From Rugosibacter aromaticivorans (GTDB lineage: Bacteria > Pseudomonadota > Gammaproteobacteria > Burkholderiales > Rhodocyclaceae), in the NCBI RefSeq assembly GCF_000934545.1, contig NZ_CP010554.1, positions 1,736,001 to 1,800,000 of the forward strand: 64,000 bases of DNA. The letters run 5' to 3'. A program made the position numbers and the translations under genes. Positions 8,967 through 17,796 of this stretch are shown here, one piece after another; within the stretch, counting starts at the first letter, position 1; each line of letters starts with the position of its first letter. Below the pieces are notes generated by a model, which saw nothing but the letters and a program-made list of their open reading frames with translations, made no database searches and was not told the origin of the DNA.

Positions 8967-10334
8967 TCATGCTGCATTACCCATTAATTCATCAAAAGCC
9001 ACTGATTTATCACTGACCTTCACCTGACCTAGAACCCATTGCACCACATTACTCTCAACTGCCAAAGCTTCTGCCTCGGCCAAACGCTGTGGTTGGGAAT
9101 AGTACCAACGCACAACCTCTTGCGGATCTTCAAATGAGGCAGCAAACTCATCAATCACCGCGCGCACATGTTCCGGCTTGGCATACAGGTCGTTTGTTTT
9201 AACCACTTCGGACAGCAACAAGCCCAACTTGACGCGACGTATTGCCTTGTCGGCAAACCAGGCCGGCTCGATCGGAAATCCTTTAACAGCCATGCCGCGC
9301 GACTCCATGTCGCGTAATGCCGCATCCGCCATTTGTTTGGACTCTGCCTCAACTAATGCTTTGGGCACATCAAGCGGATTCACCGCCAACAAAGCATCCA
9401 TAACCTGCTGCTTGACTTTGGCTTCCAGTCGCTTCTTAACTTCGCGCTCAAGATTAGCGCGTACTTCGGCACGCATAGTCTCCACGTTACCGTCAGCCGA
9501 ACCCAAGGCCTTAGCAAATTCGGCATCCAATTCAGGTAAATGGGGCGCTTCAACTTTCTTTACTAGAATATCAAACTGTACGGTGCTACCGGCCAGATCT
9601 TTGGCTTGGTAGTCATCGGGAAATTTAACGTCAAACGTTTTTTTATCGCCCGACGTGACGCCCTCAATTGCTTGTTCAAAGTCAGGCAGCATAGCGCCAG
9701 CGCCAACAATCATCGCATGGTCATCCGCCCGGCCACCAGCAAACTCAACGCCTTCTTTGCGACCGACAAAATCAATCACCACACGATCATCTTTCTGTGC
9801 CGGACGATCAGTTTCGCTATAGCGCACACGCTGCTTGCGTAGCACATCCAATGTTTGATCAACTTCAGCATCCGTCACAGCAAGTACTGGTCGCTCAATG
9901 CTCTGCCCGGAAACATTCCCCAGGGTTATTTCTGGATACACCTCAAAGGTTGCCGTAAAGCCAAGCCTTCCTTCACCTGCATCCGGCGTGGACTGAATGT
10001 GCGGATAACCGGCCATGCGCAGGTTCTGCTCCTTGAGCTTCGCCTCCAGAATTGATTCAACAGCCCTGCCAATGGCCTCACTGCGCGCTTGACTGCCATA
10101 GTTTTTTGCAACCAGACTCATGGGCACCTTACCTGGGCGAAAACCCGGCATCTTGAGCGTTCGAGCGATATTTTTAAGACGTGCACCGATCTCGCCCTCA
10201 ATCTCAGCCAGCGATACCGAAATATCAATCCGCCGCTCAAGCGGGCTGACCACAGGACTTACTGCGGGACTTGCTGTGCCCGTTGCACCTGACTGCGCAC
10301 CTGCTGTTGCCATTTCCATTGCCATATCCGTCAT
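8967..10334 (-). CDS. tig: Trigger factor, ribosome-associated chaperone
   Basis: The protein has the ribosome-binding N-domain with the conserved tail region ([16 protein letters not shown]), the FKBP-like isomerase domain ([32 protein letters not shown]) and the long C-terminal chaperone domain. It binds the ribosome exit tunnel and folds nascent chains. The N-terminus carries an unusual Ala/Thr/Gly/Val-rich leader of about 30 residues before [16 protein letters not shown]. Several in-frame ATGs occur there, so the true start could lie downstream of 10334. It is the first gene of tig-clpP-clpX. Confidence 0.96.
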   Translation of the reverse strand: MTDMAMEMATAGAQSGATGTASPAVSPVVSPLERRIDISVSLAEIEGEIGARLKNIARTLKMPGFRPGKVPMSLVAKNYGSQARSEAIGRAVESILEAKLKEQNLRMAGYPHIQSTPDAGEGRLGFTATFEVYPEITLGNVSGQSIERPVLAVTDAEVDQTLDVLRKQRVRYSETDRPAQKDDRVVIDFVGRKEGVEFAGGRADDHAMIVGAGAMLPDFEQAIEGVTSGDKKTFDVKFPDDYQAKDLAGSTVQFDILVKKVEAPHLPELDAEFAKALGSADGNVETMRAEVRANLEREVKKRLEAKVKQQVMDALLAVNPLDVPKALVEAESKQMADAALRDMESRGMAVKGFPIEPAWFADKAIRRVKLGLLLSEVVKTNDLYAKPEHVRAVIDEFAASFEDPQEVVRWYYSQPQRLAEAEALAVESNVVQWVLGQVKVSDKSVAFDELMGNAA

Positions 10335-10429
10335 TTTTTTACCCGTCAAATTTGAAAAGCTAATCGAATCTTTGCACCTGTCGCATCAAGCAAGCCATAT
10401 GAGCTTGCGCTCTATATCACATGCCTGCA

Positions 10430-10514
10430 TGGTGCCCAGGAAGGGACTCGAACCCCCACGCCTCGCGGCGCCAGAACCTAAATCTGGTGCGTCTACCAAT
10501 TCCGCCACCTGGGC
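10430..10514 (-). tRNA. tRNA-Leu (anticodon TAG)
   Basis: The minus strand gives a class II tRNA: acceptor GCCCAGG/CCTGGGC, D-loop GGCGGAATTGGTAGACGC, anticodon loop TTTAGGT (anticodon TAG), a long variable arm and T-arm GGGTTCGAGTCCC. CCA is encoded (10430-10432). It lies upstream of tig on the same strand, a common arrangement. Confidence 0.96.
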
Positions 10515-10652
10515 ATTACGTGCTGTATCACGTGCTATGTTATCTGCATCGAGCATTACACACCAAAACAAATTCAGACAATACGTAATGACCGTTGATT
10601 TTACCTGCTTTAATCAATTCTTTCCTACCTCCAGCCTATACTTCGTCACATT

Positions 10653-11483
10653 ATGGCGGCTGAACACTACGAAAATTTCCCCGTTGCCTCGCTTTTGCTA
10701 CCCAGGCACCTGCGTCACCCGATTGCCGCCATCTATGCCTTTGCCCGTAGCGCAGACGATTTCGCCGATGAAGGCAATCTCACTGCCGATGAACGGCTAA
10801 ACCTGCTGCGCAGCTACCAGCGCGAGCTGGTAGCGATTGCAGAAGACCAACCAACGACCCATCCGGTGTTCCTGCGGCTACGCCCTGTGATTGCCCGTTA
10901 CGGCCTGCCGCTGCCCCTGTTTCACGACCTGCTGGAGGCCTTCATGCAGGATGTAACGTGCAATCGCTATGCCAGCTATGCCGAACTCATCGACTATTGC
11001 CGCCGCTCGGCCAATCCAGTGGGACGATTATTGCTGCATCTTTTCGCTGCGGCTACTGAAGAAAACATCTTGCACGCCGACGCCATTTGCTCGGCCTTGC
11101 AACTCATCAACCATTGGCAGGATGTCGGTATCGATAGCCGCAAAGGGAAAGAAGGCCGGATTTACCTGCCTGCCGAGGACATGGTGCGATTCAATGTCAG
11201 CGCCAACGACATCCTGCGCCGTATCACCAGCGCCGGCTTTTACGCGCTGATGCGCTTTCAGGTCGACCGTGCCCGCGCCTTGATGCAACAAGGCGCACCG
11301 CTCGGACGCAGGCTACCCGGCCGCATCGGGCTGGAAATTCGTACCATCATCGCCAGCGGGCTGCGCATTCTGGAAAAAATCGAAGCAGCTAACTATGATG
11401 TGTTCAACCATCGCCCTCAACTGCAAGCGCTTGACTGGCCGCTGATCGGCTGGCGCGCACTCTTTCACTGCCATGACGCCTGA
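10653..11483 (+). CDS. hpnC: HpnC, hydroxysqualene synthase
   Basis: A 276-residue member of the squalene/phytoene synthase superfamily. It has one aspartate-rich motif (FARSADDFADEG) and a second modified one in NHWQDVGIDSRKG, followed by GRIYLPAEDM. In the three-enzyme bacterial route HpnD makes presqualene diphosphate from two farnesyl-PP, HpnC converts it to hydroxysqualene and HpnE reduces that to squalene. The gene is first in hpnC-hpnD-hpnE and overlaps hpnD by 11 bases. A near-exact copy of the dispersed repeat described at 12754 lies inside it (11217-11243). Confidence 0.95.
   Translation: MAAEHYENFPVASLLLPRHLRHPIAAIYAFARSADDFADEGNLTADERLNLLRSYQRELVAIAEDQPTTHPVFLRLRPVIARYGLPLPLFHDLLEAFMQDVTCNRYASYAELIDYCRRSANPVGRLLLHLFAAATEENILHADAICSALQLINHWQDVGIDSRKGKEGRIYLPAEDMVRFNVSANDILRRITSAGFYALMRFQVDRARALMQQGAPLGRRLPGRIGLEIRTIIASGLRILEKIEAANYDVFNHRPQLQALDWPLIGWRALFHCHDA
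11217..11243 (+). repeat. Dispersed repeat, copy 1 (near-exact, in hpnC)
   Basis: The core reads CCAGCGCCGGCTTT, one base from the 14-base core shared by the other copies, and the flank CGCCGTATCA also matches. Here it is read as ITSAGFY. Confidence 0.6.
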
Positions 11484-12306
11484 CGACTACTGCCAGCAGC
11501 GCGCCGCCGCCAGCGGCTCTTCTTTTTATTACAGCTTTGTTTTTCTGGAACCCACGCGGCGTCAGGCGATTACCGCTTTGTATGCGTTTTGTCGCGAAGT
11601 CGACGATAGTGTCGATGAATGCCCCGATCCGCATCTGGCGCGCACCAAGCTCGCCTGGTGGCGCACCGAAATTGCGCACCTCTACGCCGGCCAACCCAGC
11701 CATCCGGTAACGCAGGCGCTGGCGACCGCGCTCACGCGATTTTCTCTGCCGCAAGAACAATTGCTGGAAATCATTGATGGCATGGAAATGGATATTGATG
11801 CCGTGCGTTACCCGGATTTTCGTGCGCTGCATCTGTATTGCTACCGCGTTGCCAGCATTGTCGGCCTGCTTGCTGCGGAGATTTTTGGCTACACCGACCG
11901 CCGCACGCTGAAATACGCACACGATCTGGGCCTCGCTTTTCAACTCACCAACATTATCCGCGATGTCGGGGAAGATGCGCGGCGTGGCCGCATTTATCTG
12001 CCGCAGGAAGACCTCGCGCGCTTTGGCGTGACGGAAAGTGACATTCTTCAAGCGCGTTACTCCGCCAACTTTCAGCGCCTCATGGCATTCCAGATCGAAC
12101 GCGCGCAGGCCACTTACAATCAAGCCCTCGCCCAACTGCCCGCCGCCGACCGCAAAGCGCAACGCGCCGGGCTGGTCATGGCGGCCATTTACCGCACCCT
12201 ACTTGCGGAAATCGCGCGCGACGGCTGCCATGTGCTGCATCAGCGCATCTCGCTCACACCGCTGCGCAAGCTGTGGCTGGCCGGCAAAACCTGGATCACC
12301 GCGTGA
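11473..12306 (+). CDS. hpnD: HpnD, presqualene diphosphate synthase
   Basis: A 277-residue squalene/phytoene synthase-family enzyme with both aspartate-rich motifs intact: CREVDDSVDE and NIIRDVGEDARRGRIYLP. It condenses two farnesyl diphosphates to presqualene diphosphate, the first step to hopanoid squalene, at the inner face of the membrane. ATG 11473 overlaps the hpnC stop by 11 bases and the stop overlaps the hpnE GTG, so translation is probably coupled across the three genes. Confidence 0.95.
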   Translation: MTPDDYCQQRAAASGSSFYYSFVFLEPTRRQAITALYAFCREVDDSVDECPDPHLARTKLAWWRTEIAHLYAGQPSHPVTQALATALTRFSLPQEQLLEIIDGMEMDIDAVRYPDFRALHLYCYRVASIVGLLAAEIFGYTDRRTLKYAHDLGLAFQLTNIIRDVGEDARRGRIYLPQEDLARFGVTESDILQARYSANFQRLMAFQIERAQATYNQALAQLPAADRKAQRAGLVMAAIYRTLLAEIARDGCHVLHQRISLTPLRKLWLAGKTWITA

Positions 12307-13568
12307 CCATCGCCGTCATTGGCGCGGGTTATGCCGGTCTGGCAGCGGCTGTCGAGCTTGCCCGCAACGGGCAACAGGTAGAAGTCTTTGAAGCCTCGCG
12401 CAGCCTGGGCGGCCGCGCCCGCGCCGTCGAGATGGATGGACTCACTGTCGACAACGGCCAGCACATCCTGATCGGCGCTTACAGCGAAACCCTGCGTCTG
12501 ATGCGCCTCGTCGGCGCCGACCCGCAGCGCCTGCTCAAACGTCTGTCGCTACACCTTGAATTCCCCGGCGAGATGCGTCTTGTCGCACCTCATCTGCCGG
12601 CGCCGCTGCACAGCCTCGCCGCGATCCTGCTCGCCACCGGCCTCAACTGGCGCGAAAAATGGGCGGCCATACGTCTCATGCGCCGCTTGCAATACGCGCA
12701 GTTCCGCATTACGCCTGATGTTTCCGTCACTACATGGTTGGAACAAAATAAAACGCCGTCTCGCCAGCGCCGACTTTTATGGCAGCCGCTGTGTATCGCT
12801 GCGCTGAATACACCGGCTGAGTATGCATCAGCCCAGGTGCTGGCGCATGTGCTCAGAGACAGCCTCGCCGCCTCACGCGCGGCGAGCGATTTGCTGCTGC
12901 CGCAAGTCAATCTCTCGGCGCTATTTCCCGAACCCGCCGCGCAATTCATCACCCAACATGCTGGCGTCATTCATCGTGGCCAGCGCGTCACCGATTTACA
13001 GCGGGCTGAACATGGCTGGCGCATAGACGGCCAAGGGCCGTTCGCCCAAGTCGTGCTGGCTGTTGCCGCCTATCATCTCGGTGCGCTGGTGCCGGAATTA
13101 CAGCTCGAGGTTGAACATTTTGCATGGGAACCCATTGTCACCAGCTACCTCGCCTACCCGGCCAGCGTATGCCTGCCGCAACCCATGCTGGGTGTCGCCG
13201 ATGGCACGGCGCAATGGTTGTTCGATCGCGGCCAACTGTGCGGACAAGCCGGGCTGATCGCCGCGGTCATCAGCGCACGCGGCCGGCATCTGGATTTGCC
13301 GGTCGCAGAACTTGAACAGCGCATTCACGACGAAGTTGCCCACATCGTGCCCCACCTGCCGGCGCCGCTACGCACCCGGACCATTACCGAAAAACGCGCC
13401 ACGTTCGCCTGCACACCTAATTTACGCCGCCCCGTCACACAAACCACGTTGCCCGGCCTGTGGCTGGCCGGTGACTATGTGGCCAGCGGCTATCCGGCAA
13501 CTATCGAAGGCGCAGTGCGCAGCGGCGTCAACGCCGCGCGATCAATACTCGGCTTGCGTGGCCACTAG
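12303..13568 (+). CDS. hpnE: HpnE, hydroxysqualene dehydroxylase
   Basis: A flavin amine-oxidase-type protein of 421 residues. The FAD-binding fold opens the sequence (AVIGAGYAGLAAAVELARNG), with GGRARAVEMDG after it, and the C-terminal FAD contact is LWLAGDYVASGYPATIEGAV. HpnE reduces hydroxysqualene to squalene. GTG 12303 overlaps the hpnD stop (GTGA); an earlier in-frame start at 12273 would lie inside hpnD. The 3' end overlaps the convergent ABC ATPase gene by 27 bases. An exact copy of the dispersed repeat lies at 12754-12780. No squalene-hopene cyclase gene is in the window. Confidence 0.94.
   Translation: MTIAVIGAGYAGLAAAVELARNGQQVEVFEASRSLGGRARAVEMDGLTVDNGQHILIGAYSETLRLMRLVGADPQRLLKRLSLHLEFPGEMRLVAPHLPAPLHSLAAILLATGLNWREKWAAIRLMRRLQYAQFRITPDVSVTTWLEQNKTPSRQRRLLWQPLCIAALNTPAEYASAQVLAHVLRDSLAASRAASDLLLPQVNLSALFPEPAAQFITQHAGVIHRGQRVTDLQRAEHGWRIDGQGPFAQVVLAVAAYHLGALVPELQLEVEHFAWEPIVTSYLAYPASVCLPQPMLGVADGTAQWLFDRGQLCGQAGLIAAVISARGRHLDLPVAELEQRIHDEVAHIVPHLPAPLRTRTITEKRATFACTPNLRRPVTQTTLPGLWLAGDYVASGYPATIEGAVRSGVNAARSILGLRGH
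12754..12780 (+). repeat. Dispersed repeat, copy 2 (in hpnE)
   Basis: It contains the exact core CCAGCGCCGACTTT (12764-12777), preceded by CGCCGTCTCG and followed by TA. Here it is read as PSRQRRLL, a different frame from copies 1 and 5. Confidence 0.75.
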
Positions 13569-14246
13569 GCATCCACTGGCAAGCCGCAACGTACGGTTGC
13601 AACGCCGCGCCAGTTGAGCATCGTGAGTGACCAAAATCAACGTAGTACCCGCTTCGGCATTCATGGCAAACATCAGATCAATAATCTGCGCACCGGTGGC
13701 GGCGTCAAGATTGCCCGTCGGTTCATCGGCCAGCAGCAATTGCGGCCGCATGGCAAAGGCCCGCGCCAGCGCGACCCGCTGCTGCTCGCCGCCTGACAAA
13801 TGTTTCGGATAGTGCGCCAGACGCGCACCCAAACCGACGCGCGCAAGCATTGCTTGCGCCACCGCGCGGGCATCGGACTGTCCGGCCAGTTCCAGCGGTA
13901 GCATCACGTTCTCCAGCGCAGTCAGCGCAGGCAGCAATTGAAACGACTGGAACACAAAACCCAGCACCCGCCCACGCAAAGCGGCGCGCGCATCTTCATC
14001 CAGCAACCCAATATCTTCACCCAACAAGCGTACGCTGCCTGTCGTCGGCACATCGAGACCCGCCATCAAACCCAGCAGGGTAGACTTGCCCGAACCCGAT
14101 GCGCCCACAATAGCCACCGCGTCGCCTGCAGTCACGATGAATGAAATATCATGCAGAATGGACAACATGCCCGCGCCCGTGCCAACTCCGTTGGGTACTG
14201 TTTTATCCACCGCCAGCAACTCAATCACCTGTCTTGTTTTTATCAT
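13542..14246 (-). CDS. ABC transporter ATPase, LolD/YbbA type
   Basis: The protein has Walker A GASGSGKSTLL, the ABC signature LSGGEQQRVALARAFA, Walker B LLLADEPTGNLD and the H-loop LVTHD. This set and the length (about 234 residues) fit the LolD/MacB/YbbA subfamily, which works with FtsX-like permeases. No permease gene is adjacent; YbbA-type genes stand divergent to tesA in other proteobacteria, as here, so YbbA is the likely identity. ATG 14246 overlaps the tesA ATG on the other strand. Upstream in-frame starts exist up to 14282. Confidence 0.9.
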   Translation of the reverse strand: MIKTRQVIELLAVDKTVPNGVGTGAGMLSILHDISFIVTAGDAVAIVGASGSGKSTLLGLMAGLDVPTTGSVRLLGEDIGLLDEDARAALRGRVLGFVFQSFQLLPALTALENVMLPLELAGQSDARAVAQAMLARVGLGARLAHYPKHLSGGEQQRVALARAFAMRPQLLLADEPTGNLDAATGAQIIDLMFAMNAEAGTTLILVTHDAQLARRCNRTLRLASGCLVATQAEY

Positions 14247-14904
14247 GCGCAAATGTCTTTCTTTCATTTTTCTGCTGCTCATCAGCTTCTGTGTGCATGC
14301 TACACAACTTGATGCAGCGACTCCACGTCCTGTGCTTGTTTTTGGTGACAGCCTATCCGCCGGCTACGGCATAGCCGTCAGCGAAAGCTGGCCCGCCTTG
14401 CTGGATGCCCGCCTGAAGGCTGAACGCTCTACCTACACGGTGGTCAATGCCAGCATCAGCGGAGAAACCACTGCAGGCGGCCGGGCACGGTTTGCCGCTG
14501 TCTTAAAGCAAACACAACCTGCCGTTGTCATACTTGCCCTCGGCGCCAATGATGGTTTGCGTGGCCTGCCGGTTTCAGCGATGCAAGACAATCTCGCCAC
14601 GATGATAACGACCGCCAAGCAGCACCGAGCGAGCGTGCTGCTTGTTGGCATGCGGCTCCCATCTAACTACGGCAGCGACTACACGCAGCATTTTGCAGCG
14701 GCCTTTCGCACCTTGGCCAAACGCGAAAAAGTAAGCTTGTTACCATTTTTGCTAGAACCCGTTGCGCTCGATGCCCTGGCCTTTCAAGCCGATGGCTTGC
14801 ACCCTACGGCCAAGGCGCAACCGAAACTGCTGGATCACATCTGGAAGTCCCTGACACCCTTGCTCACGTCAGCACCCACCAACCAAACACTCATGCACCA
14901 ATGA
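14245..14904 (+). CDS. tesA: TesA-type periplasmic lysophospholipase/acyl-CoA thioesterase
   Basis: An SGNH hydrolase. The signal peptide is MRKCLSFIFLLLISFCVHA; block I is FGDSLSAGYG with the nucleophile serine, block III GAND and block V DGLHPTAKAQ with the catalytic Asp/His. TesA hydrolyses acyl-CoA thioesters and lysophospholipids in the periplasm. ATG 14245 is needed to include the signal peptide. It shares two bases with the ATG of the divergent ATPase, and its stop overlaps the next gene (ATGA). The overlapping divergent starts mean each promoter must lie inside the other gene. Confidence 0.93.
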   Translation: MRKCLSFIFLLLISFCVHATQLDAATPRPVLVFGDSLSAGYGIAVSESWPALLDARLKAERSTYTVVNASISGETTAGGRARFAAVLKQTQPAVVILALGANDGLRGLPVSAMQDNLATMITTAKQHRASVLLVGMRLPSNYGSDYTQHFAAAFRTLAKREKVSLLPFLLEPVALDALAFQADGLHPTAKAQPKLLDHIWKSLTPLLTSAPTNQTLMHQ

Positions 14905-16265
14905 CGACTCCGCCGCGCCCACATCACTCGCATTCTTCCGCACACGTGACACCCGAACAGCTGAGCGAAACCGAATCCGCCTATAGCCGCTTTGTGCCAC
15001 GGCAATTCCTCCAATTACTCGGTGTGGACGACATCCGCACCGTGCAATTAGGACAGCAGGTGGAACGGTCCATGACCGTCTTGTTTTCTGATATTCGCGA
15101 TTTCACCTCATTATCTGAAAGCATGAGCCCGCAGGAAAATTTTAATTTCCTCAATTCCTACCTGATCCAGATGGAACCTGTCATTGCCGCGCATGGCGGG
15201 ATTATCGACAAATACATTGGCGATGCCATCATGGCGCTTTTTCCCAACTCGCCGGATGACGCGCTACGCTGTAGCCTCGCGATGCTGGCCAAACTCGACG
15301 AATACAACGCCGGCCGTGAACGTGCCGGTTACCAACCCATCAAGATTGGCATCGGCATCAATACGGGCATTGTCATCCTTGGCACCGTTGGCGGCGAGGG
15401 GCGCATGGATGGCACCGTGATTGGCGACGCGGTAAATCTTGCCTCGCGGCTGGAACGCCTGACCAAAGAATACGAAGTACCGATTTTGATCAGCGAATAC
15501 ACCCTGAGCAGCCTTGAAAATATCAAACCCTGGTCGCTGCGTTTTCTCGACCGAACACACGTACGTGGCAAGCATGACAACCAATCTGTTTATGAAGTCG
15601 TTGATGCCGACCCGCCCGCACTACGCGTTGCCAAGAAAAACTCGCTGGGCACATTTCAGCAGGCGCTGGCGCACTATCATCTAGGCAATTTTTCTGCAGC
15701 CCACGCACATTTTTCTCGCTGTCTTGCTGAGGTTCCAGACGACAGCGCAGCTCGCGCTTACCTGCTTCGCTGCGAAGCTTCCGCACAATTGTCTGACCAC
15801 ACCAGTAATGCTATCGATAATTTCACCAATACACCTGCCAGAAAAACAGACTTTAATTGGCATGACGAGTACGCCTTGGGCATCGCTACGCTGGATGCCG
15901 CGCATCAACGCTTGCTCACCGACATTACTGTACTCACCCGCGCCATTCAGGCAGGCACATCAGCGCTCATCTCCCCGCTCTTGACGCAAATACATGCGGC
16001 CGCCACACAGGCTTTTTTACTGCAAGAGCAGATGATGCAAGACAAAGGCTACCCTTTTGTCGAACTACATACACGGCAGCACCTGCGGTTCTTTGATTAC
16101 CTCAGGGAACTACAAGAGGAAATAGAACGCGACGGCACAGATCACGCCTATCTGGGCTTTCGTGTCAAAAATATGCTGACAGACTGGCTGATCAATCATA
16201 TTCTCAATACCGATCGTCACTTTTCTCATCATCTGAACGGGCGCACCGTCGGACACACCCTCTGA
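14901..16265 (+). CDS. Class III adenylate/guanylate cyclase fused to a hemerythrin-like domain
   Basis: 454 residues in three parts. Residues about 55-235 form a class III cyclase domain with metal aspartates D64 (FSDIRDFT) and D108 (KYIGDAIMALF), the purine-specificity lysine K104 and VIGDAVNLASRLE. A short TPR-like helical stretch follows (about 245-295). Residues about 318-445 form a hemerythrin-like domain: H335, E376, H390, H394, H433 and D438 match the di-iron ligands, but the position of the second histidine (four before E376) is F372. The family binds O2 or NO at di-iron centres; here five of seven ligands plus D438 remain. The likely product is cAMP. ATG overlaps the tesA stop. Confidence 0.85.
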   Translation: MTTPPRPHHSHSSAHVTPEQLSETESAYSRFVPRQFLQLLGVDDIRTVQLGQQVERSMTVLFSDIRDFTSLSESMSPQENFNFLNSYLIQMEPVIAAHGGIIDKYIGDAIMALFPNSPDDALRCSLAMLAKLDEYNAGRERAGYQPIKIGIGINTGIVILGTVGGEGRMDGTVIGDAVNLASRLERLTKEYEVPILISEYTLSSLENIKPWSLRFLDRTHVRGKHDNQSVYEVVDADPPALRVAKKNSLGTFQQALAHYHLGNFSAAHAHFSRCLAEVPDDSAARAYLLRCEASAQLSDHTSNAIDNFTNTPARKTDFNWHDEYALGIATLDAAHQRLLTDITVLTRAIQAGTSALISPLLTQIHAAATQAFLLQEQMMQDKGYPFVELHTRQHLRFFDYLRELQEEIERDGTDHAYLGFRVKNMLTDWLINHILNTDRHFSHHLNGRTVGHTL

Positions 16266-16289
16266 CACACAATCAGGGGAAACTGTACA

Positions 16290-16832
16290 GTGAGTGATTC
16301 CCCCGCCGACCCTTTGAAATCAACCTTCCAAAGCCAGAGCGGCGTATGGATCACCTCACGACCTATCCTGCCGGAAGACATAGATCGCGAGCAGGCGTTT
16401 ATCAAAAATCTGTCGCCTGAAACGCGCTATCGACGCTTCATGAGCACACTGTGCGAGCTCTCCCCGTCACAACTGCACCATTTCACGCATATCGATTATC
16501 ACCACACGATGGCCTTCATCGCCCTGTTAAAAGAAACGAGAGAAGAAATCGGTGTTTGCCGCTACGCCGCCAGCCCAACAGACAAAATACCTGATTCCTG
16601 TGAATTTGCCATCGTGGTGGCCGATGAATGGCAAGGCCAGGGGATCGGCCACCACCTGATGACGCGACTCATTGCTGCGGCAAAGGAGCAAGGCTTCTTG
16701 CGCATGACGGGCGACTTTCTTGCTGACAACACCCGCATGCTGAACTTTGTTTCCCGCCTGGGGTTTAAGCTATCAACCCATCCCGAAGATCATTGCTTAA
16801 AACGTGGTGTACTCTCGCTGAATAGCGGCTAA
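16290..16832 (+). CDS. GNAT-family N-acetyltransferase
   Basis: A 180-residue GNAT protein: the central strand-helix reads FAIVVADEWQGQGIGHHLM, with the acetyl-CoA-binding QGQGIG loop, followed by TGDFLADNTRMLNFVSRLGF, the usual fourth motif. The N-terminus (ITSRPILPEDIDREQAFIKN, ETRYRRFM) resembles the GNAT half of Pat-type acetyltransferases and their stand-alone relatives. The substrate cannot be told. GTG 16290 follows AGGGGA. It lies 24 bases downstream of the cyclase gene; since bacterial Pat acetyltransferases can be cAMP-regulated, a link is possible but speculative. No cyclic-nucleotide domain is seen here. Confidence 0.85.
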   Translation: MSDSPADPLKSTFQSQSGVWITSRPILPEDIDREQAFIKNLSPETRYRRFMSTLCELSPSQLHHFTHIDYHHTMAFIALLKETREEIGVCRYAASPTDKIPDSCEFAIVVADEWQGQGIGHHLMTRLIAAAKEQGFLRMTGDFLADNTRMLNFVSRLGFKLSTHPEDHCLKRGVLSLNSG

Positions 16833-16886
16833 ACTTGGTTTTAGTGAATTCCTGGCATGCTTTACTTTCTCATTTACCGTTGCATT

Positions 16887-16913
16887 TACCGTATCGCCAG
16901 CGCCGACTTTTTA
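16887..16913 (+). repeat. Dispersed repeat, copy 3 (between genes)
   Basis: It contains the exact core CCAGCGCCGACTTT (16897-16910), preceded by TACCGTATCG. It lies in the 150-base gap between the acetyltransferase and the dioxygenase gene, where nothing else is recognisable. Confidence 0.75.
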
Positions 16914-16982
16914 AAGATATTTTATGAAAACTCCTAAGCGCCGATTACCATAACCAACGATATTTTTCACGAAAGACGCCTC

Positions 16983-17789
16983 ATGTCTCCCACGGTTCCC
17001 ACCGCACTTCCCACCTTATTTCTTTCTCACGGCTCGCCCATGATGGCCATCGAGCCCGGTAACACCGGCCCCGCCTGGGCGCGACTCGCTGCGCGGCTGC
17101 CCCGCCCGCGCGCGATACTTGCCGTCTCGGCCCACTGGATGACTCACGCCCCCGCAGTGAGCGCCGCTAAGCACCCGGAAACCATACACGACTTTTATGG
17201 TTTTCCCGCCCCGCTGTATGAGGTTCAATACACTCCGCCCGGCGCGCCGGAACTGGCAGAAAAAGTCTGTAGGCTGATTCCCGGCATCGCTGTTGATGCC
17301 AACCGCGGGTTGGATCACGGTGCCTGGGTACCCTTGCGCTACATGTATCCGCAGGCAGATATTCCCGTCGTGCAATTCGCGATTCAGCCCAATGACACGC
17401 CCGAGGCCCACTTTAATCTCGGTCGCCAACTCACCTCGCTACGCAAAGACGGCGTGCTGATTTTGGCCTCAGGCGCCATCACCCATAATCTACGCGACAT
17501 GGTGCGCGACGCGCCTGATGGCATGGCTTTGCCTCATATCAGCGAATTTTGCAATTGGTTTGCAGACGCTCTAAAACGTCGCGATCTCCCCGCGCTGTTT
17601 GATTACCGGCGGCAAGCCCCGCATGCTGTGCGTGTGCAACCCGCCGACGACCACCTGCTACCGGTCTATGTTGCGTTGGGTGCAGCAGACGAGAGTGCGT
17701 CATTTGACGTCGTGCATCGCGGTACAACTTTGGGTGCGCTGGCCATGGATGCCTATATGTTCAGCTTCAGCGGCCCCTACACAGGGTAA
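16983..17789 (+). CDS. LigB/DODA-type extradiol dioxygenase family protein
   Basis: 268 residues of the YgiD/4,5-DOPA dioxygenase family. Conserved metal-site segments are LFLSHGSPMMAIE, VSAHWMTHAP, LDHGAWVPLRYMYP and ASGAITHNLRDM. Members bind a single Zn or Fe through histidines and either open catechol rings or serve unknown roles. No aromatic-degradation genes are nearby, so the substrate cannot be inferred. It converges on the diheme cytochrome gene with 7 bases between stops and no visible terminator. Confidence 0.88.
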   Translation: MSPTVPTALPTLFLSHGSPMMAIEPGNTGPAWARLAARLPRPRAILAVSAHWMTHAPAVSAAKHPETIHDFYGFPAPLYEVQYTPPGAPELAEKVCRLIPGIAVDANRGLDHGAWVPLRYMYPQADIPVVQFAIQPNDTPEAHFNLGRQLTSLRKDGVLILASGAITHNLRDMVRDAPDGMALPHISEFCNWFADALKRRDLPALFDYRRQAPHAVRVQPADDHLLPVYVALGAADESASFDVVHRGTTLGALAMDAYMFSFSGPYTG

Positions 17790-17796
17790 TTTAGGA

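Noticed and set aside
16833..16982. Small gene in the gap before the LigB-type dioxygenase
   Set aside because: No frame of useful length with a ribosome site; only a copy of the dispersed repeat is recognisable.
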